The notes under the pieces were generated by a model, which was given only the letters and a program-made list of their open reading frames with translations, was not told the DNA's origin and did no database searches. A DNA stretch of 50,480 nt from Candidatus Omnitrophota bacterium (GTDB lineage: Bacteria > Omnitrophota > Gorgyraeia > Zapsychrales > Zapsychraceae): positions 1 to 50,480 of the forward strand of contig JAIORP010000093.1 in NCBI GenBank assembly GCA_021108075.1. The letters are read 5' to 3'. This document shows, one piece after another, positions 22,505 to 32,223 of the stretch. Position 1 is the stretch's first letter. Each line of letters opens with the position of its first letter. Both the position numbers and the translations under genes were made by a program.

Positions 22505-23263
22505 TTAAACCGACCTAACGTTTAGGCCCTGATTCTTCATATGGGCTCTTGTTTTTATAAGATTCTGGTCAGTAAAGTGAAAAATGCTTGCCGCCGAAAC
22601 AGCGGAAATCCCGGATTCTTTAACGACATCAATAATGTCGCTTAATTTTCCCGCGCCGCCGCAAGCGATAACAGGAATCGCAAGAGCGGTATTGACTTGC
22701 TTAATAAGTTGAATATCATAGCCGTCCATCATTCCGTCTCGATCAATCGAATAAAGGAATAACTCACCGATCCCCCGTTGTTCCATTTCTTTTGCCCAGG
22801 ATAAAACTTCTAAATCCGTCTGTGTTCTACGACCATTAATAAAGGGCACATTCCGCCCGTTGATATTTTTATAAGCAATAATCCCTATGATTGTCGACTT
22901 ACCGAAGATCATCGAAGCGTCATTAATGAAATCGGGATTTTCAACGAAAGATGTACAAACAGCGACCTTATCCGTTCCGAGCTTTAATAACCTTCGGATA
23001 TCTTCCACATTCTTGATTCCGCCACCGACAGTTAAAGGCATAAAACATTGTTCCGATACTTTTTGGATGATATCCACCAGAATGCTTCGGTCTTCCTCAC
23101 TCGCCGTGATATCGAGAAATAATAATTCATCCGCCCCTTGGGCGTCGTAAATACGTGAAGAGGTGACGGGATCGCCCGTATCACGTTCAGCGTCAAACTG
23201 AACTGTTTTGATACAACGACCTTTTTTTAATAATAAGCTAGGAATCAATCGTGTACGCAGCAC
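22505..23263 (-). CDS. HisF-like subunit of a sugar amidation system (WbuZ type)
   Basis: The protein has 252 residues in a TIM-barrel of the HisA/HisF family, with LTVGGGIKNVEDI (about residue 80) and VIACGGAGKLSDI (about 200) as phosphate-binding loops. It is not a histidine enzyme. The catalytic Asp expected in RxIPxLD is Leu (RLIPSLLLKKG), and the second Asp region reads GIIAYKN. The gene follows its HisH-like and amidotransferase partners, an arrangement known for amidination of O-antigen sugars, where the HisF-like subunit channels ammonia. The start is GTG and overlaps the upstream stop by one base (TAGTG), with GGAAGG before it. Confidence 0.85.
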   Translation of the reverse strand: MLRTRLIPSLLLKKGRCIKTVQFDAERDTGDPVTSSRIYDAQGADELLFLDITASEEDRSILVDIIQKVSEQCFMPLTVGGGIKNVEDIRRLLKLGTDKVAVCTSFVENPDFINDASMIFGKSTIIGIIAYKNINGRNVPFINGRRTQTDLEVLSWAKEMEQRGIGELFLYSIDRDGMMDGYDIQLIKQVNTALAIPVIACGGAGKLSDIIDVVKESGISAVSAASIFHFTDQNLIKTRAHMKNQGLNVRSV

Positions 23264-23889
23264 TAGTTTTGACCTTCCCAGATCAGAAATTCATACAGAA
23301 TATCCAGACCATGTTCTTGACTTTTTTCCGGATGAAATTGTGTCGCGAAGACATTGTCTTTCTTCACCGCGCATGTAAATTCAATTCCATAGTCACACGT
23401 CGCGACAACATCTTCCGGCTTACTGTTTTTCATGTAAAAACTATGGACAAAATAAAATGTGTCGCCACTTGAGATTCTATTAAAAAAAACAACATCCTTC
23501 TTTTTAATGTCTATGTCATCCCACCCCACATGCGGAATTTTGATTGTTTCATCTGGTCGAGGTAATTCACAAATTTCGGCGTCAATAATACTTAAACCTT
23601 CCGTCTCTTCAAATTCATAACTTTTTTTGGCAAGGAGTTGCATACCAAGACAAATCCCGAGAAAAGGTTTTTTTTCAGAAAGGATTTGGTCTTTAATTAA
23701 ATTGATAAGCGACAATTTCTCAAGATTTTTTACGCCTTGAGGAAAGCCGCCGACCCCCGGTAAGATAATTTTGTCTGCCGCCGTTATCGTGTCATGATCA
23801 TTGGTGATAACAGCTTCCCCTCCTATGTGCTCGATAGCTTTAGCAACAGATCGTAAATTACCCATATGATAATCAATAATAGCGATCAT
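23263..23889 (-). CDS. HisH-like glutaminase subunit of a sugar amidation system (WbuY type)
   Basis: The protein has 208 residues of class I glutamine amidotransferase fold. It has the nucleophile Cys in FLGICLGMQLL (about residue 79) and the catalytic His-Glu in TQFHPEKSQ (about 187-189), so the glutaminase is intact. It supplies ammonia to the neighbouring HisF-like barrel and PP-loop amidotransferase. No other histidine-biosynthesis genes are nearby, and a second paralogous set occurs at 33.2-35.8 kb. Confidence 0.88.
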   Translation of the reverse strand: MIAIIDYHMGNLRSVAKAIEHIGGEAVITNDHDTITAADKIILPGVGGFPQGVKNLEKLSLINLIKDQILSEKKPFLGICLGMQLLAKKSYEFEETEGLSIIDAEICELPRPDETIKIPHVGWDDIDIKKKDVVFFNRISSGDTFYFVHSFYMKNSKPEDVVATCDYGIEFTCAVKKDNVFATQFHPEKSQEHGLDILYEFLIWEGQN

Positions 23890-23892
23890 ATT

Positions 23893-25026
23893 CTAATCAG
23901 TTAAATGCCAATCTGACATGTCCGGCAAAGGCTTACCTTTTTCGCCTTTTGAGAAGTCATGAATGTACGGATTTATATGTTGTTGTATGAGAATATCATT
24001 GAATTGTTCTTCGGTCATCCCGACATATTCTAAAAAGACGTCCAGGCTTGCGGGTCGCTTTCCCTCAAATTCTTTTATTTTCTTTAAAGCTTCTTCGCGC
24101 GCCATTCGATTATTTCGAATATCAATCGAGCACAAATGACTCATACGGGAAAATCCACGTTTGATATACTTGCAATAATCCCGGATCCCCTGAAAAGAAC
24201 ATTCTATTTTTTCATAGTAATATTCAGAAGAAACACCTTCTACAGTATCGCCCTCCCAACCCAATTCTTTACTGATAATTTCTGATTGCTTCTTCACATC
24301 CCACTTAACGAAACTCCCCAGACATATGGAACAATAGTTTAATGCCCGCAAATCTTTTAAAGCCGGATAACGGAAAGGTTCCAAATCCCGTAAGGTCACC
24401 GAGGAATCTAACATGCCGGCCATATCTTCTGCCGTTATTCCCAGGTTAATAAATCGATTAAACCTTTTTTCATCCACTTCTTCTCTCTGATCATAACTAT
24501 AGTAAGACGTGTACTCCGCGCTGGGCTCACCCCAAATAACAAGTGGTATTTTGAATTTAACCGCGATCTGCATCGGATAAGCGAAAATGCCTGTGTGACA
24601 ATGCCAGCAGAAATCGCCTTTACGCGTTAAACACTCCAACATTGTCTTTTTAGCAATCTGCGGGTTTGGACGAAACGTCATAAAGTCACAACCTAATTTA
24701 CGAATGGTTTTCTCCACATTCACCAAATGGTGGGGACGATAAAACCCATGATCAAAGGAGACAATCAGAGGTCTTAACTTAAATTCTCGAACAATTGAAT
24801 AAGCCGTCCAGGTGCTATCTTTCCCCCCACTAAACGGAACAATGCAGTCATACTGACCTTTATCTCTGTACCGCGCGATGATACCCTCAAACTCTTCGCG
24901 TTTAGCGTTCCAGTCAATCTGCTCCTGTTTATATTCAATCTGTCGACAGACATTGCAGACACCTTCATCATCAAAGGAAATAGTTTCATGTGTTTCCGGG
25001 ATAACACATCTTGAACATCTTCTCAT
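23893..25026 (-). CDS. N-acetyl sugar amidotransferase (WbuX/PseA-like)
   Basis: The protein has 377 residues from the ATG at 25026 (AAAGG 8 nt upstream; a GTG 9 bp earlier is possible). Two CxxC pairs at residues 4-7 and 24-27 form a zinc knuckle. The PP-loop ATP site is PFSGGKDST (SGGKDS at 66-71). The family turns an acetamido group of a sugar into an acetamidino group using ammonia from HisH/HisF-like partners and ATP activation. All three genes lie together here, 3 bp apart or overlapping. Linkage to pseI and pseG suggests the pseudaminic-acid-type sugar as substrate. A 161-bp gap upstream could hold a promoter, though none is clear. Confidence 0.88.
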   Translation of the reverse strand: MRRCSRCVIPETHETISFDDEGVCNVCRQIEYKQEQIDWNAKREEFEGIIARYRDKGQYDCIVPFSGGKDSTWTAYSIVREFKLRPLIVSFDHGFYRPHHLVNVEKTIRKLGCDFMTFRPNPQIAKKTMLECLTRKGDFCWHCHTGIFAYPMQIAVKFKIPLVIWGEPSAEYTSYYSYDQREEVDEKRFNRFINLGITAEDMAGMLDSSVTLRDLEPFRYPALKDLRALNYCSICLGSFVKWDVKKQSEIISKELGWEGDTVEGVSSEYYYEKIECSFQGIRDYCKYIKRGFSRMSHLCSIDIRNNRMAREEALKKIKEFEGKRPASLDVFLEYVGMTEEQFNDILIQQHINPYIHDFSKGEKGKPLPDMSDWHLTD

Positions 25027-25187
25027 TTTTTTCACCTTTGCTATTTATGAGTTTGGAGAAATTAAGGTCAAGTTATAAAAACACCAGTAAGAGACGACAG
25101 GGGATCAACATATCATACGATTTAACAGACTTAAACCCTTCATTTTAAAAAATCTATAAAAAGTAACACGGGTTGACACGCAATATG

Positions 25188-26255
25188 TTATAAATGAACT
25201 TGTTTGGTTGTGATTGCTGTGCCGCGCTTAATATGAACCAACGCTTTACATCCAAGTATAGCATAAAAATGCTTTGGTTCAAGACCGTATCCTGGACGTA
25301 TGATCGAGATATTTTCCTTTGTAAACTGTTCTCCTGCTTGAATATCCTGAACGGCGTAAATTGAGCGCCGAAACCGCAGACTGCTCTTTTCATGGCGAGT
25401 CGGGCCATATTGAATTTGACCTAAAGCACAAAAGGCTTTTTGTGCCGAAACGATCAACTCTTTCATTTCCAGTGGTTCTAATGAGAACGCCGCGTCAACA
25501 CCTCCGTCTGATCGCGCCAGGGTAAAATGTTTCTCAATGACCCTCGCGCCCAGAGCGATACTGGCGATTGCGACACCCGTTCCACTCGTATGATCAGACA
25601 GGCCGATAACACATTTAAATTTTTTACGCATATCAGGAATAGTCATCAAATGAGCTTCTTTCGGAATGCTGGGATAGGACGATGTGCATTTGAGTAAAAT
25701 AATATCTTTCGCGCCATTTTCGCGTAAAACGCGAACAGAATATTTCAAATCATCATAGGGAATCATACCTGTTGACAGGATAATCGGTTTGCCTGTTTTC
25801 GCGACCTTTTTTAGCAGGGGGATATGGGCATTCTCAAATGACGCGATTTTATAGGCTGGAACTTTCAATTCTTCAAGGAAGTCGACGGCTGTCTCATCAA
25901 ACGGTGTGCTAAAACAGATCAGCCCTGCTTGTCTGCATCGTTTAAAAATATCTTTATGCCATTCCCAGGGCGTATACGCTTTTTGATATAACTCATACAA
26001 AGAATAACCATCCCATAAACTATTTTTATCCTTCACTAAGAAATCTTTGCGGCGACTGTCGATCGTGAGTGTGTCCGCGGTATAAGTCTGAATCTTTAAA
26101 GCATCACATCCGCATTCGGCCGCGGCGTCGACAATCGCAAGGGCTCTGTCTAAAGACTGATTATGGTTGCCCGACATTTCAGCAATAATAAAAGGCGGCT
26201 GATCGATCCCGATCAACCTTTTATTTATCTTAACGCTTGTATTTCGATTATTCAT
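25188..26255 (-). CDS. pseI: Pseudaminic acid synthase
   Basis: The protein has 355 residues: an NeuB-type TIM barrel (about 1-280) plus a C-terminal SAF/antifreeze-like domain (from about 295, SIYAVQDIQAGEQFTKENI). The opening PPFIIAEMSGNHNQSLDRA and the segment KHFTLARSDGGVDAAFSLEP are characteristic of the pseudaminic branch rather than sialic or legionaminic synthases. It condenses the 6-deoxy-2,4-diacetamido-altrose sugar with phosphoenolpyruvate; His and Glu ligands for the metal lie in EKHF. It overlaps the upstream formyltransferase-like gene by 8 bp. Confidence 0.92.
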   Translation of the reverse strand: MNNRNTSVKINKRLIGIDQPPFIIAEMSGNHNQSLDRALAIVDAAAECGCDALKIQTYTADTLTIDSRRKDFLVKDKNSLWDGYSLYELYQKAYTPWEWHKDIFKRCRQAGLICFSTPFDETAVDFLEELKVPAYKIASFENAHIPLLKKVAKTGKPIILSTGMIPYDDLKYSVRVLRENGAKDIILLKCTSSYPSIPKEAHLMTIPDMRKKFKCVIGLSDHTSGTGVAIASIALGARVIEKHFTLARSDGGVDAAFSLEPLEMKELIVSAQKAFCALGQIQYGPTRHEKSSLRFRRSIYAVQDIQAGEQFTKENISIIRPGYGLEPKHFYAILGCKALVHIKRGTAITTKQVHL

Positions 26256-26886
26256 CTTTTTCGATCCTCAAAATATATTTCTGGCCTTTATATCTAAAAT
26301 ATGCTGGATACTTTTCATTATCAACCACTCGCAACAAATTAAATTGTTCTTTGATCGATTTATGAATATCCAATTCACTGTCAGTGGACGTCCTTTTTTG
26401 ATAAAAAGAACTTTGTCCTTTTTGGGAATTAGCCTTAACATTCGGTACAAATTTAATAAATTTCAATAATAATTCTTCATATTCTTGCATCAATCGTTCA
26501 CGCATTTCATCAATCAGCTCATCACCCTTGAATGTAATTTTAGATTTAAAATAAATCGGTCCTTCATCAAGATTTTCACTCGCTTCAAACAATGATACGG
26601 TAATACACTTCTTATTCTCTAAAACCTGCCAAGTCAACGGACTCATCCCTTTCCCTTTTGGCAAATCGCTCGCGTGATAGACTAAATTGTAATTATTCCT
26701 GGAAAAAATGGAGGTCTTCAAAATTTTTTCACACGATAAAAGCAGTAATAAATCTCCTCCGGGGATCTTAGCGTGGTCTGAAATAAATTTTATATCATGC
26801 CCTAATGCTCTTAATGTCCGCTGAAGGTTCTTCGCGTAGGGAACAACCCAACTATTTAAATTATCAACTAAAAAAGTTATTTTCAT
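26248..26886 (-). CDS. Formyltransferase-like protein in the nonulosonate locus
   Basis: The protein has 212 residues. The N-terminal Rossmann-like part (MKITFLVDNLNSWVVPYAK) leads to NLVYHASDLPKGKGMSPLTW, equivalent to the HxSLLPxxRG motif of 10-formyltetrahydrofolate formyltransferases, and FEASENLDEGPIYF, which carries the conserved Asp. The protein is shorter than Met-tRNA formyltransferase and lacks its C-terminal OB domain. It ends instead with a short basic tail (YKGQKYILRIEKDE) that resembles the start of that domain. It likely transfers a formyl (or similar) group to an amino sugar. It sits between pseG and pseI, overlapping pseI. Confidence 0.75.
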   Translation of the reverse strand: MKITFLVDNLNSWVVPYAKNLQRTLRALGHDIKFISDHAKIPGGDLLLLLSCEKILKTSIFSRNNYNLVYHASDLPKGKGMSPLTWQVLENKKCITVSLFEASENLDEGPIYFKSKITFKGDELIDEMRERLMQEYEELLLKFIKFVPNVKANSQKGQSSFYQKRTSTDSELDIHKSIKEQFNLLRVVDNEKYPAYFRYKGQKYILRIEKDE

Positions 26887-26896
26887 GCCTTTTCCA

Positions 26897-27904
26897 TCAC
26901 CTCATATTCTTAATAATTTGAAAAACTCCCGAACCGTCACACAAATTACCGGCGCGCTCACTCATTTGACAAAGTTGGATCGAAGATAATTGACCCAATT
27001 TCTGAGAGATAATATGGCCGTCCTCATGGACATAATCGGGGATATAGATCCCGGCACCTTTATTCATTATGCCACGTCCGATATCAATCTGGTTGGGAGC
27101 AAAAGGGACCGTGACAATCGGCAAAAACAACACGCACATCTCCCAGGTCGTCGATCCACCAGCGCCAATCGCGATATCCGCGTTTAGCATCAAATCAGCC
27201 AAATGGTCAATATCTTTATAAATTTTCATCGTATGTTTAGATCGCGAGGAATATTGCTGAATGCTAGCCTCATGAGGACAAGCAGAGCCCAGGATGATGT
27301 CCAGATGATACCGGCCTTCAGCAGAATTTAAATCCTCAAGTATTTTCAGTGTGATGTTATAGGGATCTCCTCCCCCCATAAAAATAAAAATATTCTTAAG
27401 TTGGTTACGAATCAATATTTCTTCCCGTTTTGAACGATACACGTCACGAACCAAGGCGTATCGCGGACCAAATAGACTTATCGTATCGTCTAAACATTGA
27501 TAATTATAAGAAGACGCGAGAATATTTTGATTCATAAGCACATCAACAGGAAAACGTGTGTGATTAATGTCATCAATCGCCAAAACCTTCAGCCCCAGCT
27601 CTTTCAGTTGAAGATAATAATCCTCCTTAACCTGATAATGATCGACCACAACCCAATCCGCTTGACGAGTTTTAAGATACTCCATGACAAATTGTTGTTC
27701 CGCGTCAAAATCGTCCTGGACAGGAATCTTAATGACCGGAATATTATGTTGCTCCAGACGGTGTATAGGTGCTCCTGGCAAGTCCTTTATTAGAAAGCAG
27801 ACCTGATGCCCTTGTCGGATCAATTCAAGCGCCAAAACAAGACAACGAAAAATATGACCGGTGCCGATATCAACCGAACCATCCGCTCTAAAGATGACGA
27901 CCAT
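26897..27904 (-). CDS. pseG: UDP-2,4-diacetamido-2,4,6-trideoxy-altrose hydrolase (PseG)
   Basis: The protein has 335 residues from the ATG at 27904; a GTG 12 bp earlier is also possible. It shows FRADGSVDIGTGHIFRCLVLA at the N-terminus, the glycine-rich His motif of PseG/SpsG (GTGHxxRC), and DLMLNADIAIGAGGSTTWEM, the UDP-binding loop near residue 250. PseG removes UDP to release the free 2,4-diacetamido sugar before PseI acts. The fold is GT-B like MurG. It overlaps or abuts the cytidylyltransferase gene. Confidence 0.88.
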   Translation of the reverse strand: MVVIFRADGSVDIGTGHIFRCLVLALELIRQGHQVCFLIKDLPGAPIHRLEQHNIPVIKIPVQDDFDAEQQFVMEYLKTRQADWVVVDHYQVKEDYYLQLKELGLKVLAIDDINHTRFPVDVLMNQNILASSYNYQCLDDTISLFGPRYALVRDVYRSKREEILIRNQLKNIFIFMGGGDPYNITLKILEDLNSAEGRYHLDIILGSACPHEASIQQYSSRSKHTMKIYKDIDHLADLMLNADIAIGAGGSTTWEMCVLFLPIVTVPFAPNQIDIGRGIMNKGAGIYIPDYVHEDGHIISQKLGQLSSIQLCQMSERAGNLCDGSGVFQIIKNMR

Positions 27905-27905
27905 A

Positions 27906-28649
27906 TTACTCTTCACTTAAAACCTCATTTCGCTTAAACCTTTGATTGATTTTAAAGACCTCTGGATGGGATGCCTTATATTCCAAAACATCCTGCATGT
28001 TGAAAGACGGATTATCAGGATAAAGCGCTTCAATAATCTTCTTGACCAGAAAATAATCTTCTTCATAATCGACTGTCCAGCGTTCAGATGAATAATCCGT
28101 CTCTCCGGAAACATTCCCAAGATGATACCGGCCAGAACGGACGATCGGCAAAGTAACGTGTTCCCGCTCTTCCCGGCCTGCGGCCTTTTTCCAAATCTTC
28201 TCTAATACTAAAAAAGAAAAAATTTCCACATCCAATCCATCAGGGTATGTCGGAGGATGAATATTGGAGACATAATCGAACTGATTGGACCGATAAAAGG
28301 ATATGACTTTCTCAACAATAGCAGGATCCATTAAAGGGCAATCTGCCGTAATCCGAATAATCGTATCGACCTTAAAAACTTTTGCCGTCTGATAATATCG
28401 ATCTAAAACATCCTCCTCACTTCCCCGAAAACAATCGATCCCGGCCTTCAATAAAATATCATATAAAACGTCGTCCTCTTTTGAACTGGTCGTCGCCACG
28501 ATGATCTGATCGACCAATTTGACTTGTTTTAATCGTTCGATCAAGAAGTCAATCAAAGGGCGCTCGAGGATCGGTTTCAGAACCTTTCGCGGCAAGCGGG
28601 TTGAACCCAATCTCGCTTGAATAATAATTGCCGTCACAGTTGACTCCAT
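27906..28649 (-). CDS. pseF: Cytidylyltransferase, PseF/SpsF type
   Basis: The protein has 247 residues of a nucleotidyltransferase. IIIQARLGSTRLPRKVLKPI is the NTP-binding loop of the SpsF family. IRITADCPLMDP (about residue 94) carries the metal-binding Asp, and GLDVEIFSFLVLEKIW follows. It would activate the nonulosonic acid with CMP for transfer. The length is typical. It overlaps the upstream aldo/keto reductase gene by 16 bp and the downstream pseG reads on directly. Confidence 0.85.
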   Translation of the reverse strand: MESTVTAIIIQARLGSTRLPRKVLKPILERPLIDFLIERLKQVKLVDQIIVATTSSKEDDVLYDILLKAGIDCFRGSEEDVLDRYYQTAKVFKVDTIIRITADCPLMDPAIVEKVISFYRSNQFDYVSNIHPPTYPDGLDVEIFSFLVLEKIWKKAAGREEREHVTLPIVRSGRYHLGNVSGETDYSSERWTVDYEEDYFLVKKIIEALYPDNPSFNMQDVLEYKASHPEVFKINQRFKRNEVLSEE

Positions 28650-29572
28650 TGGCGAGGATCGATTAAAAAAGACTCCTCAAGTGCAAAGCGTTCAAAATTT
28701 ATACTATTCTGTTTAATCGAATCAATCAATGAAAAGACTTTAATGTTACTTAAAAGTTCATCAACCGAATTCACTCCGACAAGACTGGCCGACAAATTGT
28801 CCTCTTGCAAGACGTAGCCTAAAGCTAATTCAGCAACGCTCATGTTCAGGGCTGTGGCTAAATCTGTAAACGCCTGCTTGAATTTCCGGCAATCAATGAG
28901 TTCCAGGGGCAGATCGTCTGGATCGCAAACAATCAAACCCTTCAGAAACACAGATCGATTGATGACATCAATTTGATTTCTCTCAAAAATTTGAAAAATT
29001 TCTTTAAACCTCTGGTCAAAGACACTAAACGGGATTTGAACAAAATCGATCAGATCAGCATGATCCGACACCAGACTCAAGGCTTGCTCAACATCATATA
29101 AAGATAGACCGAATGACTTGATTAAATTTTTCTTTTTTAAAGATTCGAGAATCCGCCAAAATAAAGGGTTCTGAACGATAAAATCTTTGGCTTGATGAAG
29201 CAAAACCAAATCAAGCGCGTCTAGAACCTGAAGCGCGCCGAGTGACTTCTCAATCGAACGGTGCAAAAAAAAATGAAGTCTATCTTCCCTCGCGTTAATG
29301 TCTTCGGTTATCAAGTCAAATTTTGTGGCGATGACAAATGGATTTGACTTGATATGCAACAGGTATCGTCCTATTTTTTCTTCAGAATCACCATAAGCCC
29401 TTGCCGTGTCAAGCAACGTCAGTCCTCTATCCCGGCAAGTATCAAGTATGCTATCAACCTCATCTTGATTTTTAGCCTTTGTAAATCCGTAATCCAGGCC
29501 GAACTGCACGGTGCCAAGACCTAAACGAGAAACGGTTATATCGTTACGATGTAAATTATGGTATAACATCAT
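28634..29572 (-). CDS. Aldo/keto reductase in the glycan locus
   Basis: The protein has 312 residues of the aldo/keto reductase TIM barrel. The catalytic Asp-Tyr pair lies in LLDTARAYGDSEEKIG (about residues 53-68), Lys in VIATKFDL (about 85) and His in LVLLHQAK (about 122), so the tetrad is complete. A partner keto-sugar substrate is likely; members of this group often accompany SpsF-like cytidylyltransferases and class III aminotransferases in surface-glycan loci. The exact step is unknown. A 161-bp gap upstream (29573-29733) shows no gene and no clear promoter. Confidence 0.85.
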   Translation of the reverse strand: MMLYHNLHRNDITVSRLGLGTVQFGLDYGFTKAKNQDEVDSILDTCRDRGLTLLDTARAYGDSEEKIGRYLLHIKSNPFVIATKFDLITEDINAREDRLHFFLHRSIEKSLGALQVLDALDLVLLHQAKDFIVQNPLFWRILESLKKKNLIKSFGLSLYDVEQALSLVSDHADLIDFVQIPFSVFDQRFKEIFQIFERNQIDVINRSVFLKGLIVCDPDDLPLELIDCRKFKQAFTDLATALNMSVAELALGYVLQEDNLSASLVGVNSVDELLSNIKVFSLIDSIKQNSINFERFALEESFLIDPRQWSQL

Positions 29573-29733
29573 TAATATCTAAATAAAATTTGTATCTCGT
29601 GTTTAGTGAATCGTATCCCGTCGAAATAATTTCGTTTCATAAAATACGAACGTTGTTTCATGCATTCATGTTCCGAACATATATTGGCGACAAGATGATG
29701 TCCTTAATTTATACATAAACGGTATAAAAGAAC

Positions 29734-31068
29734 TTAAGTTAACCTCTTAAATCCTGAATGGCAAATGGGACCTTCCAGCATGGAAACCAGGGAATCACCG
29801 CGCACGGCTGCTGCGATGGTTGTCCATACCTCTTTTGCCGTCTGAAGGTAACCATCGAGGTTTTCATTATTATGCGCGGTCGACAGATAAATTAATGTCG
29901 ACGCCAAATAGCCTCGCTTCAACATTTCTTGAGTAAATACTGTTTTTATCTCCAAAGCGTCGTCTTCCTTGATCATTATAGCCGGGCCTGCGTCTAAACC
30001 TTGCACTTCAATATCAAGCGACAAAGCCGCGAACATCGATTGCAACCGAACCTTCAACTCTTTTCCCGTCTTGACCAAGTAGTCTCCCACATTGTTCTCT
30101 TCGAATTGGCAGATAACCTCAAGGGCGGCGGTAAAACCGATCCGTTCTGTCCAATAGGTGCTGCTGATAAATGTATCCTGAGCCGCTTCCATAATATCCG
30201 AGGTGCCCACAACAGCTGCGATAGGATATCCATTCCCCATAGCTTTACCTAAAACAGCAACATCAGGTTTTATTTCAAACAAACGATGCATCCCGCCGGG
30301 ACAAGCACGAAAACCGGAAGTGATTTCATCAAAAATCAAAACCGCGCCGATCTCAGTAGCGATATCGCGCACTTCATGTAGAAAATCAACATCAACCGTT
30401 TTATAACGGGCTACTTCCAGAATAATCACACCGATTTCATTCAAATTTTGATCGACGATCTGACGTAATTCCTGAGCTTGACCATAATGAAACGGGATGG
30501 CCGTTCCTTTTAATACTTTTGGCACACCATTCGGCGCCAATCCTGGTAATAGCTGATTATTTAGATGCGAACCATCGTCGATATTAGCCGATATATACCA
30601 GTCATGCCAGCCATGATAACCACAAAAGGCGACTTTATCTTTTCCGGTTGCGGCACGGGCCGTCCGAACAGCGATTGTGCATGCTTCCCCACCTGTCCTT
30701 GCAAAACGCGCCTGGTGAAACCAGGGATGCAGTTCCAGCAACTTTTTTGCCAATTCAACTTCTTCATGACAATTCAATGTCGACATGCTTCCTTTATCAA
30801 TCGCTGTTTTCACCGCACTGTTAACGGCTTCATTCGCGTAACCCAACGGACAGGTGCCTATGCCCATGATGCTCATATCAAAGTAATGATTATCATCTAA
30901 ATCCCAAACTTCGATCCCCCTGGCTTCTTTATAATAGGACGGCCACAGGTCAGGCAAAAACATTTCAGATCTTTTGGATAACAGTTGATTTCCACCGGGG
31001 ATAATGGTTTTAGACTCCCGCCATAAAGATGATCCGCTATTAGAATGAATGTTAATATGATTTGTCAT
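29734..31068 (-). CDS. Class III PLP aminotransferase, glutamate-1-semialdehyde mutase-like
   Basis: The protein has 444 residues. Fold-type I, class III: FARTGGEACTIAVRTARAATG (about 124-144) binds cofactor phosphate, LIFDEITSGFR carries the cofactor-binding Asp, and the Schiff-base Lys is in VLGKAMGNGYP (about residue 270). The family includes HemL, but the position in the locus argues for an amino-sugar role, as with similar enzymes in nonulosonate loci. It lies directly behind pseC (gap of 0 bp). Confidence 0.85.
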   Translation of the reverse strand: MTNHINIHSNSGSSLWRESKTIIPGGNQLLSKRSEMFLPDLWPSYYKEARGIEVWDLDDNHYFDMSIMGIGTCPLGYANEAVNSAVKTAIDKGSMSTLNCHEEVELAKKLLELHPWFHQARFARTGGEACTIAVRTARAATGKDKVAFCGYHGWHDWYISANIDDGSHLNNQLLPGLAPNGVPKVLKGTAIPFHYGQAQELRQIVDQNLNEIGVIILEVARYKTVDVDFLHEVRDIATEIGAVLIFDEITSGFRACPGGMHRLFEIKPDVAVLGKAMGNGYPIAAVVGTSDIMEAAQDTFISSTYWTERIGFTAALEVICQFEENNVGDYLVKTGKELKVRLQSMFAALSLDIEVQGLDAGPAIMIKEDDALEIKTVFTQEMLKRGYLASTLIYLSTAHNNENLDGYLQTAKEVWTTIAAAVRGDSLVSMLEGPICHSGFKRLT

Positions 31069-32223
31069 TTAACTCACCATGTCCTTGATAGAAGTTATCA
31101 CCTTTTTTATTTCTTTCTGATTTAACGTCGGGAACAAAGGAATGGATACACAGCGACTATAATACATCTCAGATCGAGGAAAATCATTAGGATCCAGATT
31201 AAACAGTTTCTTATAATAAGGTTGACGGTAAACAGGAATGTAATGCACCTGAGTGCCTACTCCCCGGCTTCTTAAATCAAGCATAAAATCTTTTCGACTT
31301 TGACCAATATTCTTAAAATCAATTAACAGCACACAGAGATGCGCCGCATTAAAACAACCCTCTAATTCTGGAAGGACTGAAATATTTTCTTGATCAGAAA
31401 AAGCTTCATTGTACCCGGCCAAAATCAATCTGCGTTGAGCAATAAATCTTGAAATCTTCTTTAGCTGATTAAATCCCAGCGCTGCTTGCATATCGCTCAT
31501 TCGATAATTATATCCCAACGTCTTCATCTCATAATACCAGGGTCCCTTTTTTTCCGTGCTCTTATTCTTTTCCATCCCATGGCAACGAAGTTTTAATAGC
31601 CGACCATACAGTTTTTTATTATTCGTCGTAATCATACCCCCCTCACCGGAAGTTATTGTCTTGACCGGATGAAAACTAAAAACACACATATCCGAGTGTC
31701 GGCAACTGCCGATTGTCACCCACTGGCCATTGTGGTAATATTTGGATCCCAGGGCATGACACGCGTCCTCGACGACAAAACATTTATTCGTTTTAGCGAT
31801 TACATGTATTTCGTCCATGGCACAGGGATGCCCGGAAAAATGGACAGGCAGAATAACTTTTGTCCTCTTCGATATCTTCTTTTTAATCTCACAAACACTG
31901 ATATTGGGGAAAGAAAAACCGATATCAGCGAAAACAGGTTTAGCCCCGACATATAACGCGGCATTAGATGTCGCTAAAAAAGTGATCGGAGAAGTGATCG
32001 CCTCATCCCCTTTATTCACGCCTAAGGCTAAATAGGCTAAATGAAGCGCGGCGGTCCCGGAAGAAACAGCAACGGCGTATTTTACTCCGCAATACTTGGC
32101 AACCGCCTCCTCAAATTTCCGGACATACGGTCCCTGGGTTAAATAATCTGACTTGAGGACGGCACGAACAATTTGAAGATCATCATCACCGATAACCTGG
32201 TGGCCGTAAGGAATAAATGCCAT
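31069..32223 (-). CDS. pseC: UDP-4-keto-6-deoxy-N-acetyl-altrosamine aminotransferase (PseC)
   Basis: The protein has 384 residues of the DegT/DnrJ/EryC1 aminotransferase family. The opening IPYGHQVIGDDDLQIVRAVL and SGTAALHLAYLALGV match PseC. The Schiff-base Lys is in SFHPVKTITSGEGG (about residue 182). It adds the 4-amino group in the second step of pseudaminic acid synthesis. The start overlaps the pseB stop by one base (TAATG), so the two are translationally coupled. Confidence 0.9.
   Translation of the reverse strand: MAFIPYGHQVIGDDDLQIVRAVLKSDYLTQGPYVRKFEEAVAKYCGVKYAVAVSSGTAALHLAYLALGVNKGDEAITSPITFLATSNAALYVGAKPVFADIGFSFPNISVCEIKKKISKRTKVILPVHFSGHPCAMDEIHVIAKTNKCFVVEDACHALGSKYYHNGQWVTIGSCRHSDMCVFSFHPVKTITSGEGGMITTNNKKLYGRLLKLRCHGMEKNKSTEKKGPWYYEMKTLGYNYRMSDMQAALGFNQLKKISRFIAQRRLILAGYNEAFSDQENISVLPELEGCFNAAHLCVLLIDFKNIGQSRKDFMLDLRSRGVGTQVHYIPVYRQPYYKKLFNLDPNDFPRSEMYYSRCVSIPLFPTLNQKEIKKVITSIKDMVS

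Noticed and set aside
22505..23889. Histidine biosynthesis genes hisF and hisH
   Set aside because: The barrels lack the first catalytic Asp, no other his genes are near, and each pair sits with a PP-loop amidotransferase inside a glycan locus.
29734..31068. Glutamate-1-semialdehyde aminomutase (hemL)
   Set aside because: The family matches, but the gene is embedded between pseC and an aldo/keto reductase in a sugar locus with no haem genes nearby, so an amino-sugar role is more likely.
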